NCBI GenBank assembly: GCA_013399305.1
Contig: VXAI01000035.1
Coordinates: 1,601,297-1,665,296, forward strand
Origin: Rostratula benghalensis
Lineage: Eukaryota > Chordata > Aves > Charadriiformes > Rostratulidae
Direction of reading: 5' to 3'
DNA: 64,000 nt
Shown here one piece after another: positions 11,461-21,785 of the stretch; position 1 is the stretch's first letter; every line of letters begins with the position of its first letter. The translations under genes were made by a program, and so were the position numbers. The notes under the pieces were generated by a model. It searched no databases and had not been told where the DNA came from. It was given only the letters and a program-made list of their open reading frames with translations.

Positions 11461-14400
11461 ATACTCCAAAGATGACAAAGCCCACTCAGTATTTTCCACT
11501 TAACAGCTCCATTTGCCTCCCTTTGCCTCCCTTTATTACAGATACTATGTTGTTATTAATATATTTTCTTTCCTGGCTACTTCTTTGCTTCTGCAAAAGG
11601 GCAACAGGCTGGATCAGCTGTCTATTACTCCGGCATCCTTTCACTCAAAGTAAGTGACATTCGTTGCAAAATGTCTCAGTCTCCTTCCCTGTAGCTGAGT
11701 GGGCTTGTCACAGCCTAGAGGAAGCAATTTTAGCTGCCATCTGACATTAAGACTTGCAGCCCTGGTAGATGGAAGGTGAGAGCTGTGTGGCTTTTTCCAT
11801 CACCCGGAGCACAGACCCCAGGGGAGCAAACAGGACCTCTGAGAGACAGCATCAGCTTACAAATTTCCCCTGTGCCTCCTCCTTCTCTCTTTTCACTCTT
11901 ATCTCCCTTTCTCACCAGATACTACACTCCAACACCATGCAGAAATAAGCTTTCCTTGACCCCAGCAGACCTTTGCCAAGGCAATGCTTTTGCGGGTTTT
12001 TCCCCCATTGATCTTTTCTGAGACCTGGAGGCAAACTCAATTTTTGAAATTCATTTTCAGTTTGGCTCCTCTTGTTCCTTCTGTGAGGAGGACAGGTCCC
12101 CTGATTGCTCTTTGCTGGGCCATTCTGCAACTAGCCCATGGCCACCAAGGTCCCTCTGGACACCCTGAGGCCTTACCTCTCCTCTTCTCACTGAGCACCG
12201 TGGTGTTTTACTGTGGTCGAGACCCTCCCCATGCAACACAGTCTATTCTTCAGTTTGATTTTTTCCTGCCAATAACCTTGCCAGGCTGGTTCTGGGATTT
12301 ATCAGGAGATGGACTTTTTCTTCATGCACAGCTTAATACTCCACCCGGACTATTCACAATTTATCTCAGCCTGGTATTTTATGTACTTTGAGAAACCCAC
12401 AAGTCCTCCAGTGGAATTAGATAACCCTTTAATGGTGGTGTGGGCAGAAATGTAATGGGGTCAGGGTGAAAAATGCCAAAAGTCAATTTAAAAAATAAAC
12501 ATAGGGCTTGTCTATACCATCACACAAAATCCATCAGGATAGGTACGGTGGAGGATAGAGCACCACGCTCTTACTCAGCTCATCATCAGGGAAGATTTTA
12601 TGCATTCTTCAGAGAAAACCTTAGTCCCTATCATTGCTCCCAAGAGGAGAGACGCTCCGGAATACATCAGCAGAAAAACACAAAGACAATGACTGTGCTT
12701 CTCAGATACTAATTTTTCAGACATGATAGTGCATTTTTCAAGGCAGAAGGCAGCAGTCTGGAGTTCAGTTACATTGTCTGGGTGATTAATGTGTTATTTA
12801 GAGAGCAGACAGAAGCAAGGAGCCTGAGAGAGGTCTCCTCTCTGTGTCTGTCTTCTAGTACTGGGGAGGAAAAAAGAAAAAGTCAAATTTAACTTGCATG
12901 GACACTGTGTTTTCTAACTATCTACGGAGTGAATGTGCATGCTGAAGACAATTGTTCATGTTATCTGCTTCATGGACACAGGTTATCAGAGTAACCAGTC
13001 CAAGCACCACCAAAATAACAACACAAACACAAATCCCAATCTTCCCTGTCCCTCCCCTTTGAGGAAAGGATATTGTATGACAGAGGTGTCTGAAAAGAGA
13101 AGGAATTTATCCCTGATATGAGGGGGGTTTGATGGTAGAAGCTCAGCAGGGCTGCTCAGATTTGGGGTCACAGGGGAGAGTGGTCCATTCATGGGTGCCT
13201 TGAGTGATGGTGGTGGGTGCAAGAAGGAGCTTGGTGGTTCACGTCCACATCCAGCACCAGGGGTGGGAAGACCATGTAAGGGGCACCTACAGCACATTTT
13301 CCCCCTGGGTACCAGATGTAAATAAATACTACGTGTGCTGACTCTGTAGTGTCAACCTCTGGTTCCTAAGCAGGAGGTAGGGACTTCTGGGTGTCCCTTG
13401 GGGAGATTTTCTCCCGGGTAATCAGTGTCTCTGATCTGCAGCCCTAGCATGTGTGCTTTACAGATGATATTATTTATCCCATGGTTCCCCCTTGCAACTT
13501 CTTGCCTCGGGGAATATAGTACAGTGCATGCATTCGGCATACGCTGAAATGTATAAATAAACCAACATTTTGCTGTGTCAGCCCTCTGTTGGCAGCCTCC
13601 TTGTACTTTGTCACTGGAGGCCACAACTCCACTTAAAGTGACCATTTTGTCTTGGCAGGACTCATTTGCTTATTCACCCGCTCCTCAGCTCTGCTCTTTG
13701 GTGCCAAAGCACAACAAGAGCTCCTCAATTGCCCTTGGCTTCCCCTCTGAAAATGAGTGCTGAGCTGTGAGGACAGTCTGTGCCATGGAAAAAGAAAAGG
13801 GAAAAAAGAAAAAAAAACCCTCTGTGTGCCAGCATCCAAGAAAAGAGAGGACATATGCTGTCAGGGTCCTATTCAACCAGAAGTCCATAGGAAGCAGGGG
13901 GTATTTATAGCTCCCTCCATTGGCTTCCACATGAGCTTTAAGATACTTTTACACGGTAATAGAAAGAAATATCCATTGGCCCTGATGAAGAGAGGCATTT
14001 CATGGGACAGCCTTGGCTGCTGATGTTTCCCAGTCTAGGGACAGTTTGGTCTTTGCAGCCAGAAAGTGAGTGGGCTGATCCCTCCTCCTGCATTCAGAAC
14101 CAGAATTTGCTTTTTCCCATTTTAATTTTACATCAGGTATAGGAGTTGGATCTTTTTCCAGTGCTGCATTGTTTTTACATTGCAAAGCGTCTGCAAATGG
14201 AGAAGAAATCACAGCTATGTCCATGTAAATGGCTGCCTCCCAGTCAAGGGCTCCCCCACACTGGAAGGGTGCTTGCATGGGCACAGACTCAGCTTCCCTA
14301 AACGTGAGGTCTCCATGTTTAATGAGGCTAAAATGTGGGAAACAGACTGGCAATTTCAGATGTACAGCCTCAAAGAAGTCTCATTCTCCGAGGGCAAATC

Positions 14401-14689
14401 ATCCCGATCCCAAGCTGGACACTGCTCTGGAAAGCATCAAAAATCTTGCGTGACGTTTTAGAGCGGTGTCCAAAATATTTGTATTTTGTAAACAGGAAGT
14501 CACATTGTCTGGAGAGGATATTTTCCCCCTTCAATGGCCGCATGCAGCTTTTTTACATAACCCCTTTTTTTCAGCATTTCAGGACTGAAACGTCCATTTT
14601 TCCCTCTCATAAGCACATGGGAGAATGCAGCTGCCACCCAGACATTCTTTAAATGGGACCACATGTAAGCCACTTAGTCTCCAAAAATG

Positions 14690-14850
14690 AAAGCAAAACA
14701 CAGCGCTGTCATCACTGCACGGCACCGTCAATCAGCGCCGCTCATAAGATGCTGCACCATGTATATCTCAGACCATGTTCATTATAAGCTCGGGCTAATG
14801 CAGGATAATAAAGCAGAGTATTACAGATGTTAGACAGTCTGGATTAGGAA
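14690..14850. promoter_or_regulatory. candidate conserved non-coding patch
   Basis: Within 14700-14800 CpGs recur (CAGCGCTG, GCACGGCACCGTC, CAGCGCCGC, GCTCGGGC) inside otherwise AT-rich DNA. They are interleaved with TAAT/ATTA words near 14780-14830. The pattern resembles conserved regulatory elements in vertebrate gene deserts. There is no coding signal. Inference only. Confidence 0.25.
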
Positions 14851-16562
14851 ATGATGGGCAAGGGGAAACGAAAAGGTTCAGGTCATCTCTTTTCTGGCCG
14901 TGAAAGTTGGTGAAGGCAAGTTCCTCTACTGCTTCACTGATGTGTTTTTTTCCCAGCTTCACCCTGACTGTGACAATGTTGTGTACAGCCCCCTGAAAGG
15001 CTGGACATTTTTGCTCATGGTCTGTGTTACTCCACTGAGCAACCACAATCAAGTGATCTTACTTGCTTGTTCAGCAAAATGAGTTTGCCAGGGATGCCTC
15101 CCCACGGTGTGGGTGGGAGACACCAAGGTGGGTCATGCCCGGCTGCTTTCATCTCCCCCCTCGCCCTGTCGGTCTCATTTTAAGATGTAGAAAGGCCAGA
15201 AAGGGATGTGCTATGAGGGCAGATGATGCCTGTCACACCGAGGACCAAGCAGGCAGGGAGAGTCTGCAGAAAGACCTGGGGCTTCAGACGGCTTCTGGGA
15301 TTGCCAGAAAAAATAATCAGAAAAACATATGGAACAAAATACTTTGTCCAGGATGAATCTCTAGATCTCACAACTGCTGTAAGTCATCCAGATAAAGTAG
15401 TCTATGTAACAAATTGAAAAGAGAGTGCGGCACCAAGACTCTTCCCTTGTTTAGGAGGAAAAAGTGTGCATCCTCCCACATGCAGAGAACACAAACCAGT
15501 AAAGTGTAGATGCATAAAAGGGGGTGACAAAAGTAACAGATATTGATAATTGTGCCTTTCTTTTGCTCACTTAAAACCTGAAAAAATTCTCAAAGGCCAA
15601 ATATTAAAAGCTATTCTCTTTCCAGCATAGCATCATTACCAGGATCCAGGGTTTAGCATTGGAAAAGAAAGATCTGTGGATGGTGGGATGGTGCTATACT
15701 GGGAGAGATGAGGAGCACAGGAGAAAGAGAACGAGGAGATGTGTTGACTTGAATGCTGGATGCAGTGGAAAAAAAGTGTTCAAGGCAGGAGAAAAACTCT
15801 GGGAAAGCCCCAGTTCAGTTGATATCATGGTAGATCTATGGGAAGTATAATTTTAAAAGCCCATGGAAATTACAAAAAATATCTGGTCATTTGTGCAAAA
15901 GCCTTTCAGTACTTTGACTTCATCTGTAGAGTGTTTAAAACAGAGGAGAGAGTTCATTAAGAAACAAAGTCAGGGTAAGAGGGACCAAGGCTCTCTGATG
16001 GGGACTAGTGGGTGGGTTGCCTTCATGGTGGGAAGGCGTCTCTATTCCTTTCAACATGCCCTGGGTGTAAAAGTAGTTAGTCTTAAACAAACCAGCTGGC
16101 ACAGACTTAAAATTTTGTTGTTACTCATATGCATCCAAGTATAAAACAAGGACTGTATAAGCTGAGTAAATAAACAGACTCACTGGTCTCTGGTGAGGAG
16201 GTCTGTGTCGTTTTATTCACACTTTTGACCATATACTCTGGGGTCATTTGCCAGACTGGGAATAAATGGCATCTGGTTCTTTAAACCCAGGCTTGATCTC
16301 CCCTCTCTTATAAAGAGGTTTGTCTCCTGGCTTCTAGGGTGCAAAAACCAGAAGTGAGAAGAAAATCTAGCCATAAAATCTGTTAAATGTATCAGAAGCC
16401 TCTGGGCCTGATTCCCTTTTTCTGCCACCACCACAGGGCAGAGAATCTGACACCCTTGGTTTCATTTACATTCAAGAAGAAAGTTCTGAGATACTTGTTT
16501 TAAATTTGCCACATCTCAGTAGAACTAATCTAATTAAATCAGATGCTTTTAAACATGCAATG

Positions 16563-16902
16563 CGTCTATTATTAAACACCAAGCACATTTCGGCAGGAGG
16601 GTTTTTAACGAAAGCGATTTTAGAGAAGGAAAAATGCCATTTGTGGGAAGAAGAAAACCACCCACTTCAGAAGTCAATTTGTTCGACAGTCGCCCAGAAT
16701 TCACACCAATTTACCACAATTTGACTTCGCTCGAGTCCCCCTGTCTCGATGCCGCTGAGAAAGGCGAGTCAGCCCCAAGGAGCTGCCTTCGCAGAGATTG
16801 TTGGGCTCTCTTCTTTCAACAAACACGTTTTATTATTTCATGATGGTGTGGCAAATGAAAGAACAACTCGGATCTTGCCACAGCCCTGCAAACTCCCTTC
16901 CG
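16563..16902. promoter_or_regulatory. candidate conserved non-coding element (15 CpG in 340 bp)
   Basis: I count 15 CpG dinucleotides between 16563 and 16902, while many neighbouring 300-bp stretches have two or three. GC content is not high, so this is not a classical CpG island. It looks more like CpG retention through purifying selection or lack of germline methylation. The left flank (16520-16580) has TAATCTAATTAAAT-type homeodomain words and ATTATTAAA. Short open frames run through the patch but none resembles a known protein. An unrecognised short exon or an enhancer are both possible. Confidence 0.35.
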
Positions 16903-16996
16903 TTGGCTCCAGTGGAAGACCAAAACTGGTGAAAATGAATGGTTTCTCTCATTAAAATAAATCCTACAAATGTTTATAAAAATTGAGGAAGGAAAG

Positions 16997-17014
16997 AAAA
17001 AAAAAAAAAAAAAA
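16997..17014. repeat. poly-A tract, 18 nt
   Basis: Uninterrupted run of 18 A preceded by a purine-rich GGAAGGAAAG stretch. Simple repeat; no retroposon body is recognisable upstream. Confidence 0.95.
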
Positions 17015-17720
17015 GCTAAGAGAAGACTATAAACTGATATACCAGGGCACCAGGTCATAGCAAAGTTGTTTGGATTTGGGCCTGAAGACCCTGGTCAAGG
17101 TTTTGACCATCTCCCTTTACTGCCACAAGCACACTTGCTGCCTCCTGAAATGGGTGAGATCCCTCAAAATAGCCAGTTTGGGAGAAGTAAAGGGAAGATT
17201 GGTGAATTCTACCACTCGGTAGTGCTGGACTGCCCTGGTAAATGTGCAGCAGTGCTTGGGCAGCAAGGAGAAATTGTGGGCACACCAATCACCCGCATCA
17301 AAGCAGAGACACCAAAGTTTGGGCTCAGGCTGGTTTTCTGTAGAATATGGGAGGCACATCCCTGGAAAATGTGGCACGGTTCTGGGCCCGTGCCAAACCT
17401 TTCCTGTGTTATTAATTTTGTAAACCCCATCCCGGATTATGCTCTCATTAAATGATACCTCTCTTAAAATGCCCTTCATGCACTTTTCATGCTGAGGACT
17501 ATGCAGGGCGGATGCAGCAGCTCTTGGTGGCGTTTCGGGTGCAACCCTTTTGGCCTCCTACCTACAGCTTTGAATCTTTGACTCCCTTGCATGCCAAGAG
17601 CCAGGTGAAGACAGATAATTGTGGCCCAATCCTGCTGTTATTGAAAAAATGGCAGGTTTTCCATTGATGTCTGTGGAAGTAGGCTTAGGCTCGGACTGCG
17701 ATGCAGGCATGGAATTAGAG

Positions 17721-17743
17721 TAATGCCTAATGGCATTAATTAG
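17721..17743. promoter_or_regulatory. homeodomain-type inverted repeat
   Basis: TAATGCC at 17721-17727 and GGCATTA at 17732-17738 form a perfect 7-bp inverted repeat around a 4-base TAAT spacer. It overlaps TTAATTAG at 17736-17743. Several TAAT/ATTA homeodomain cores thus sit within 23 bases. Binding is inference. Confidence 0.3.
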
Positions 17744-18640
17744 GGGGTAGTTAGGGGAAAAGCAAATCCCCAGTGGTACAAGAGATTATGTAGTGGTGGA
17801 GAAATGTGGGTTCTTGCCTTCTGTTATTGGACTGCTCTCATCCAGCGTTCAGTCCTAGGCTGTGGTCCTGGCCTCCCAAAAATGCTTTTGTACCGTGTAA
17901 GAGGACGGCACGCAAACACATTCCTGATGAATGTATCGTGACTGCCTTAATACAGCAGCATGAGTGGGGGTTTTTCAAGCATGGTGACAGGGAAAAAAAG
18001 ACTCGTGCACTCCACAGATGTATCTTTGAAGACAAAACATGGGTCATGTCTAGGAATTTAGGGACTGTCATATGGGAACTGTTTAATAGGCTTTTAGGGT
18101 TTCTTTGCTACAGCATTTCACAGCAAGATAGATCCTCATCTGCTACCTATCACACATACCTAATTGCACAATAATTTACCACAGGGATGTATTTTGTTTC
18201 CCTTGATCTTGGCTCTTTGCCCTTTGCCTTGCCTTTTTTCTCCCACCTGATATAATTGCAGGTATAATCTCTGTTCTTGCACATACTTCCATGCACAGAT
18301 CAGGTTTTTTGCATCACCCACCCTGAGAGCGTCTCACCTTGATGAGTCCCAAAGTAGAGAATCTCAGGGAAGGCTGAGGCAGTTCAGGACACAGCACTTG
18401 TGCACTTGAGTGGGTCAGCAGGGATTTCCCATCCCACATACATGTTTCCAGAACTCAAAGTCTCCTTCTCTTAGCTGTGATATGTCCCAGCAGCATTTAT
18501 GGGGTCTAAGGCACAGGGAGCCTAAGCATCTATGAGAAACCCCAGCCCAGATGGCTATGCCAGCTCTGATGGGAGTAGGTTTCACTGAGCTGTACATCAA
18601 TTAGCTGCTGAGATGAATGTCCTTTTAGATATGCACATGG

Positions 18641-18657
18641 AATTGATTAATTCAATT
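18641..18657. promoter_or_regulatory. AT-rich inverted repeat with homeodomain cores
   Basis: AATTGA at 18641-18646 and TCAATT at 18652-18657 are reverse complements separated by TTAAT. The site holds overlapping ATTA/TAAT cores and is followed by AATTAAG. Regulatory function is inferred from motif content only. Confidence 0.2.
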
Positions 18658-19200
18658 AAGACTTTTTGTTGGTTTTGTTGTTTCCTGGAAAAAAAAAAAA
18701 ACAAAAAACAACACATTGCTTTTAGCTCTGGGATATACTCTTATTGCACAAAGGGAAAAAAACCAAAATCACAAGGCTGAATTTTTTCGGGTGGTAAAGA
18801 CTGAAGCTTTCAAAGAGGATTAGTATTAGTGCTGGGTGGTGGGAAACATGAGACTCATCCCAGTCCAGCTAGGAGTTCACTCAGCTTTGCAAACCAAGCA
18901 GACCTGAGTTATGGCTGTACATCAAAAGTGTGGTAAGTGCTTGTTAAGCTTTGGCTGGTTGTTATGTGTAGTCAGGAAAGCAGGGCAGTTTGGCTGGGAC
19001 TGACTCTGGTTTGGGTTAATAACCCATAGGACAGATGCTGAGATGTATATGCTACAACACAACACTGCAGAGACAGGCAACACAGCTCTGAGAAGCTCAG
19101 CCACAACCCAGGAGCTCTGATGGTGTTTTTTGCTTCGGAAGAATTTCTTTCTTTTGACTGCAATATTGATTTTCCCTTTTTACTAATTCTACTTCTCTAC

Positions 19201-19715
19201 TCCACTCTGGTGAGACCCCATTTGCAGTGATGTATCCTGCTCATGGAAATGGACCTGTTGGAGTGAGGTCAGAGGAGACCATGGAGATGATCTTCACAGA
19301 TGATCAAAGGCCTGGAGCACCTTTCCTACAAAAACAGACTGAGAGGGTTGCAGTTGTTCAGCCTGGAAAGAGAAGGCTCTGAGGAGACCTTTGAGCCCCT
19401 TACAGTCCCTGAAGAGGCCTCCAGGAGAGATGGGGAGGGACTTATTATCAGGGAAAGCAGTGATAGGATGAAAGGTAACAGTTTTAAACTAAAAGACAGG
19501 AGATTTAGATTAGATATTGGAAAAAAATTCTTTGCTGTGAGGGTGGTGAGACACTGGAACGTGTTGCCCAGAGAAGCTGTGGATACCCCATTTATGGAGA
19601 TGTTCAAGACCAGGTTGGATGGGACTTTGAGCAACCAGGTCTGGTGGGAGGTGTCCCTGCCCATGGCAGGAGGGTTGAAATTTGGTGATCTTTAACCATT
19701 GTATGGTTGTGTGAT
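19201..19715 (+). mobile_element. CR1 LINE, 5'-truncated 3' segment (sense)
   Basis: About 515 bp match the 3' part of an avian CR1. It begins at the 'actctggtgagaccccattt' block of ORF2 and runs through 'gttcagcctggaaagagaagg' and 'gtgagggtggtgagacactgg'. It continues through 'gagatgttcaagaccaggtt' and 'gtgtccctgcccatggcagg' to a degenerate tail CCATTGTATGGTTGTGTGAT. The 5' part of the element (ORF1, endonuclease, RT core) is absent, as expected for a truncated insertion. Small internal differences show age, but the 3' UTR is well kept. The copies at 45832 and 63976 carry the same subfamily wording. Confidence 0.97.
19300..19695 (+). pseudogene. CR1 ORF2 C-terminal remnant (open, 131 codons)
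   Basis: The frame carries the CR1 ORF2 C-terminal region: an LEHLSYKNRLRGLQLFSLE block near residues 5-23, then RFRLDIGKKFFAVRVVRHW and NVLPREAVDTP near residues 68-97, and FKTRLDGTLSN after that. This region lies downstream of the reverse-transcriptase domain. It remains open without a stop for 131 codons, although the stretch around residues 25-50 departs from the usual CR1 wording, suggesting an indel or local frameshift. No promoter or host exon context is visible, so it is a fossil reading frame rather than a gene. Confidence 0.85.
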
Positions 19716-21539
19716 ATGTGTATTTACTCTTTTGTGTACCTACCCCCATAGTGTAGAAGTGATTCAGAAGCACAGTATTATATTATTTAATTTTCCTTAC
19801 TTTTCTCTTACCAGATGCTGCTTTAGCATTGCTTCTGCCTGGTAGATGGATCACAAGGCTGAAATGCCCACCACATGCTGGCACTTCATATGATCCATTT
19901 CATAAACAGATCCAGTTTTATTTCAAAAGCAGGCTCAGAAGTTATTGTACTTGCTGTGAAGCTCTTGGCATTTTTAGTGCCCTGATGGTTGCAGGAGAGC
20001 TAAAGAAAATTAATTCAGAATCCCAGGTGGATTGAGATCTTCTTTGGCAGTTCACATGAGGTGTTTGATCAGGGTTTGGAAACTCTTAGGCTTTTGGGTG
20101 GGTTTTACTGTGTTAGCCAAGGACTATTGTCTTTCTGTGTACACATGGGGTCTGTATCTCCCAGTGGTGGAAAAGTCCTCCTTAATCCTGTTGATCACTG
20201 AGGGAGAATGGGGCCCTGTTGCAACAGCCCTCAGTCCTCAGGGTTAGTCCAGGCTTGAAATAAGACACATTTTCCTATCATAGGGACTAGTCATTCAGAG
20301 AGCACAGCACCACAATTGTTTTTAAAGATCTCATTCTCCAAACACTTACTCCCTGGTTGTGTTTCTAATGTCATAGTTGGCTCTATTTTCTTTCACTTGC
20401 AAACTCTCCTGCTCTGCCTCTATGCTCCAAATTCATTCCAGCCCCTTTAAGACAGTTTTAAAGGACAGGGCAGTGCAGAGATATCCATGGTGAGGTGTCC
20501 AGCAATAGCCCAGATCATGAAGTTTAGCGATTTGTCTGAGCTAAAACACTATTTCTTGTTCCTAAACTGCTCCTGTACTTGAGGTAGCTCCAAAAGCAGC
20601 AGAGAAAACCTTCAAGTCTGGCCAGATCCATTCTGCTGAGCTGTTTAAATTAAAATTAAAAATGCCTATGCAGGCATTGCAATTAATTTTAGAGTTTATC
20701 CTAGTTTCACACTACACCAGTATTAAGCTTAACTCAATGCAGCACTTAAATAACAGCAAACAAACAGAATTAGGTAAAATAAAAACTAGGTTGGGGTTGT
20801 CTCTCAAATAATGTGTCCAAAACTTTTCAGAGTGTGTAAAAGCTGGGAAAGAAAGTGGAAATAATGAACTACTATAAATAAAACCGTTTCTTCCAGTGTT
20901 TCCATCAGAGGAAGCCAAAGCCTGAAGGTACTGGATAAGTTTTTAGAAAATCTACCCCTGTCACTGGTATATCCACATTTAGGACTCAGGTGGTTTGGAA
21001 GGCCAGAAAGTGTTTGTTTGGGGTTTTTTTCTTCATTGATGTATTAAAAAACAACTATAACAACAACAACAACAAAATTTCCCTTGTACCTAGAATAATT
21101 TAAAACAACAGCATTTGGGTGATGATGAGGCAAGAGGTGTTGGAAGCCCTTTCACGGGCAAGACGAGAGCCCCAAATGATCTGCACAACTAAAAATAAAA
21201 ATAGAAATAACAAGGATGCAATATAGTGTGGAAAAAGGCAAAACCTGGCACTTGCCTATGACAAGTGGGGAGAATGGGCGAGGAACCAAGAGCCTGCTGC
21301 AGAAAAGGGCTGAACTGGGTACAGACTGGGATGAGTGTCCCAGAAATGCCACGTTGACAGTCCTGTATGGCAAACAGCTTGTATAAACTACAGAAAGGGC
21401 TCTGGAGTGGGTAAACCAGGATGTCACATGCTGTATATGTGTCTTCCCTCACCCGGAGGCACGTATCCCTTTAGCACTGCTTGGGGCTGGCAAAGCCTCA
21501 GCCGCAGTGAATGGTCCAGATTTTCCAATCCAGACTTCA
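19716..21539. other. non-coding unique DNA
   Basis: No gene or dispersed repeat recognised. A short ACA/AAC-type array lies at about 21059-21075. Nothing else stands out. Confidence 0.65.
21059..21075. repeat. (AAC)n microsatellite, short
   Basis: About five to six AAC units in a row, preceded by an A run and followed by AAAATTT. Simple repeat. Confidence 0.9.
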
Positions 21540-21785
21540 AGGAAGGTCTGGAGAGAGCTCAGCAAAGGATGATGAGGGGCCTAAAAAACGTGATTGCTGC
21601 AGGGAGATGGCAAGAACAGAGCTCGTGCTGTCCTCGGCAAGGAGGACAGAGGGGAAAGACATGATATTATAACTCAAAGAATTAAATAGAGAGGAAACAA
21701 CTAAACTGGTTTTGTGTCCATTAAGGAATGAGGAAAGAGATTGCTTAAGCTGTAGCAAAAGAGATCTAGGTTAAAGGTAGCGATG
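21540..21785 (+). mobile_element. old, diverged CR1 LINE fragment (sense)
   Basis: The block GGTCTGGAGAGAGCTCAGCA, followed by AAGGATGATGAGGGGCC at about 21566-21582, matches the CR1 ORF2 C-terminal coding region (GLERAQQRMMRGLKN in translation). Further on, 'gaggaaacaactaaactgg', 'tccattaaggaatgagg' and 'gagatctaggttaaaggtag' fit the downstream part of older CR1 families. The characteristic CR1 3' tail is not seen. Frames are broken and divergence is high, so boundaries are approximate. Confidence 0.55.

Larger units (their letters stand above)
11461..19200. other. non-coding unique DNA with candidate regulatory islands
   Basis: No gene recognised in this 7.7 kb. Open frames such as one at 11984-12391 have no family resemblance. 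Notable patches are listed separately: CpG-retaining sequence at 14690-14850 and 16563-16902, a poly-A tract at 16997-17014, and AT-rich inverted repeats with homeodomain cores at 17721-17743 and 18641-18657. An A-rich stretch with C interruptions lies at about 18689-18714. Confidence 0.65.
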
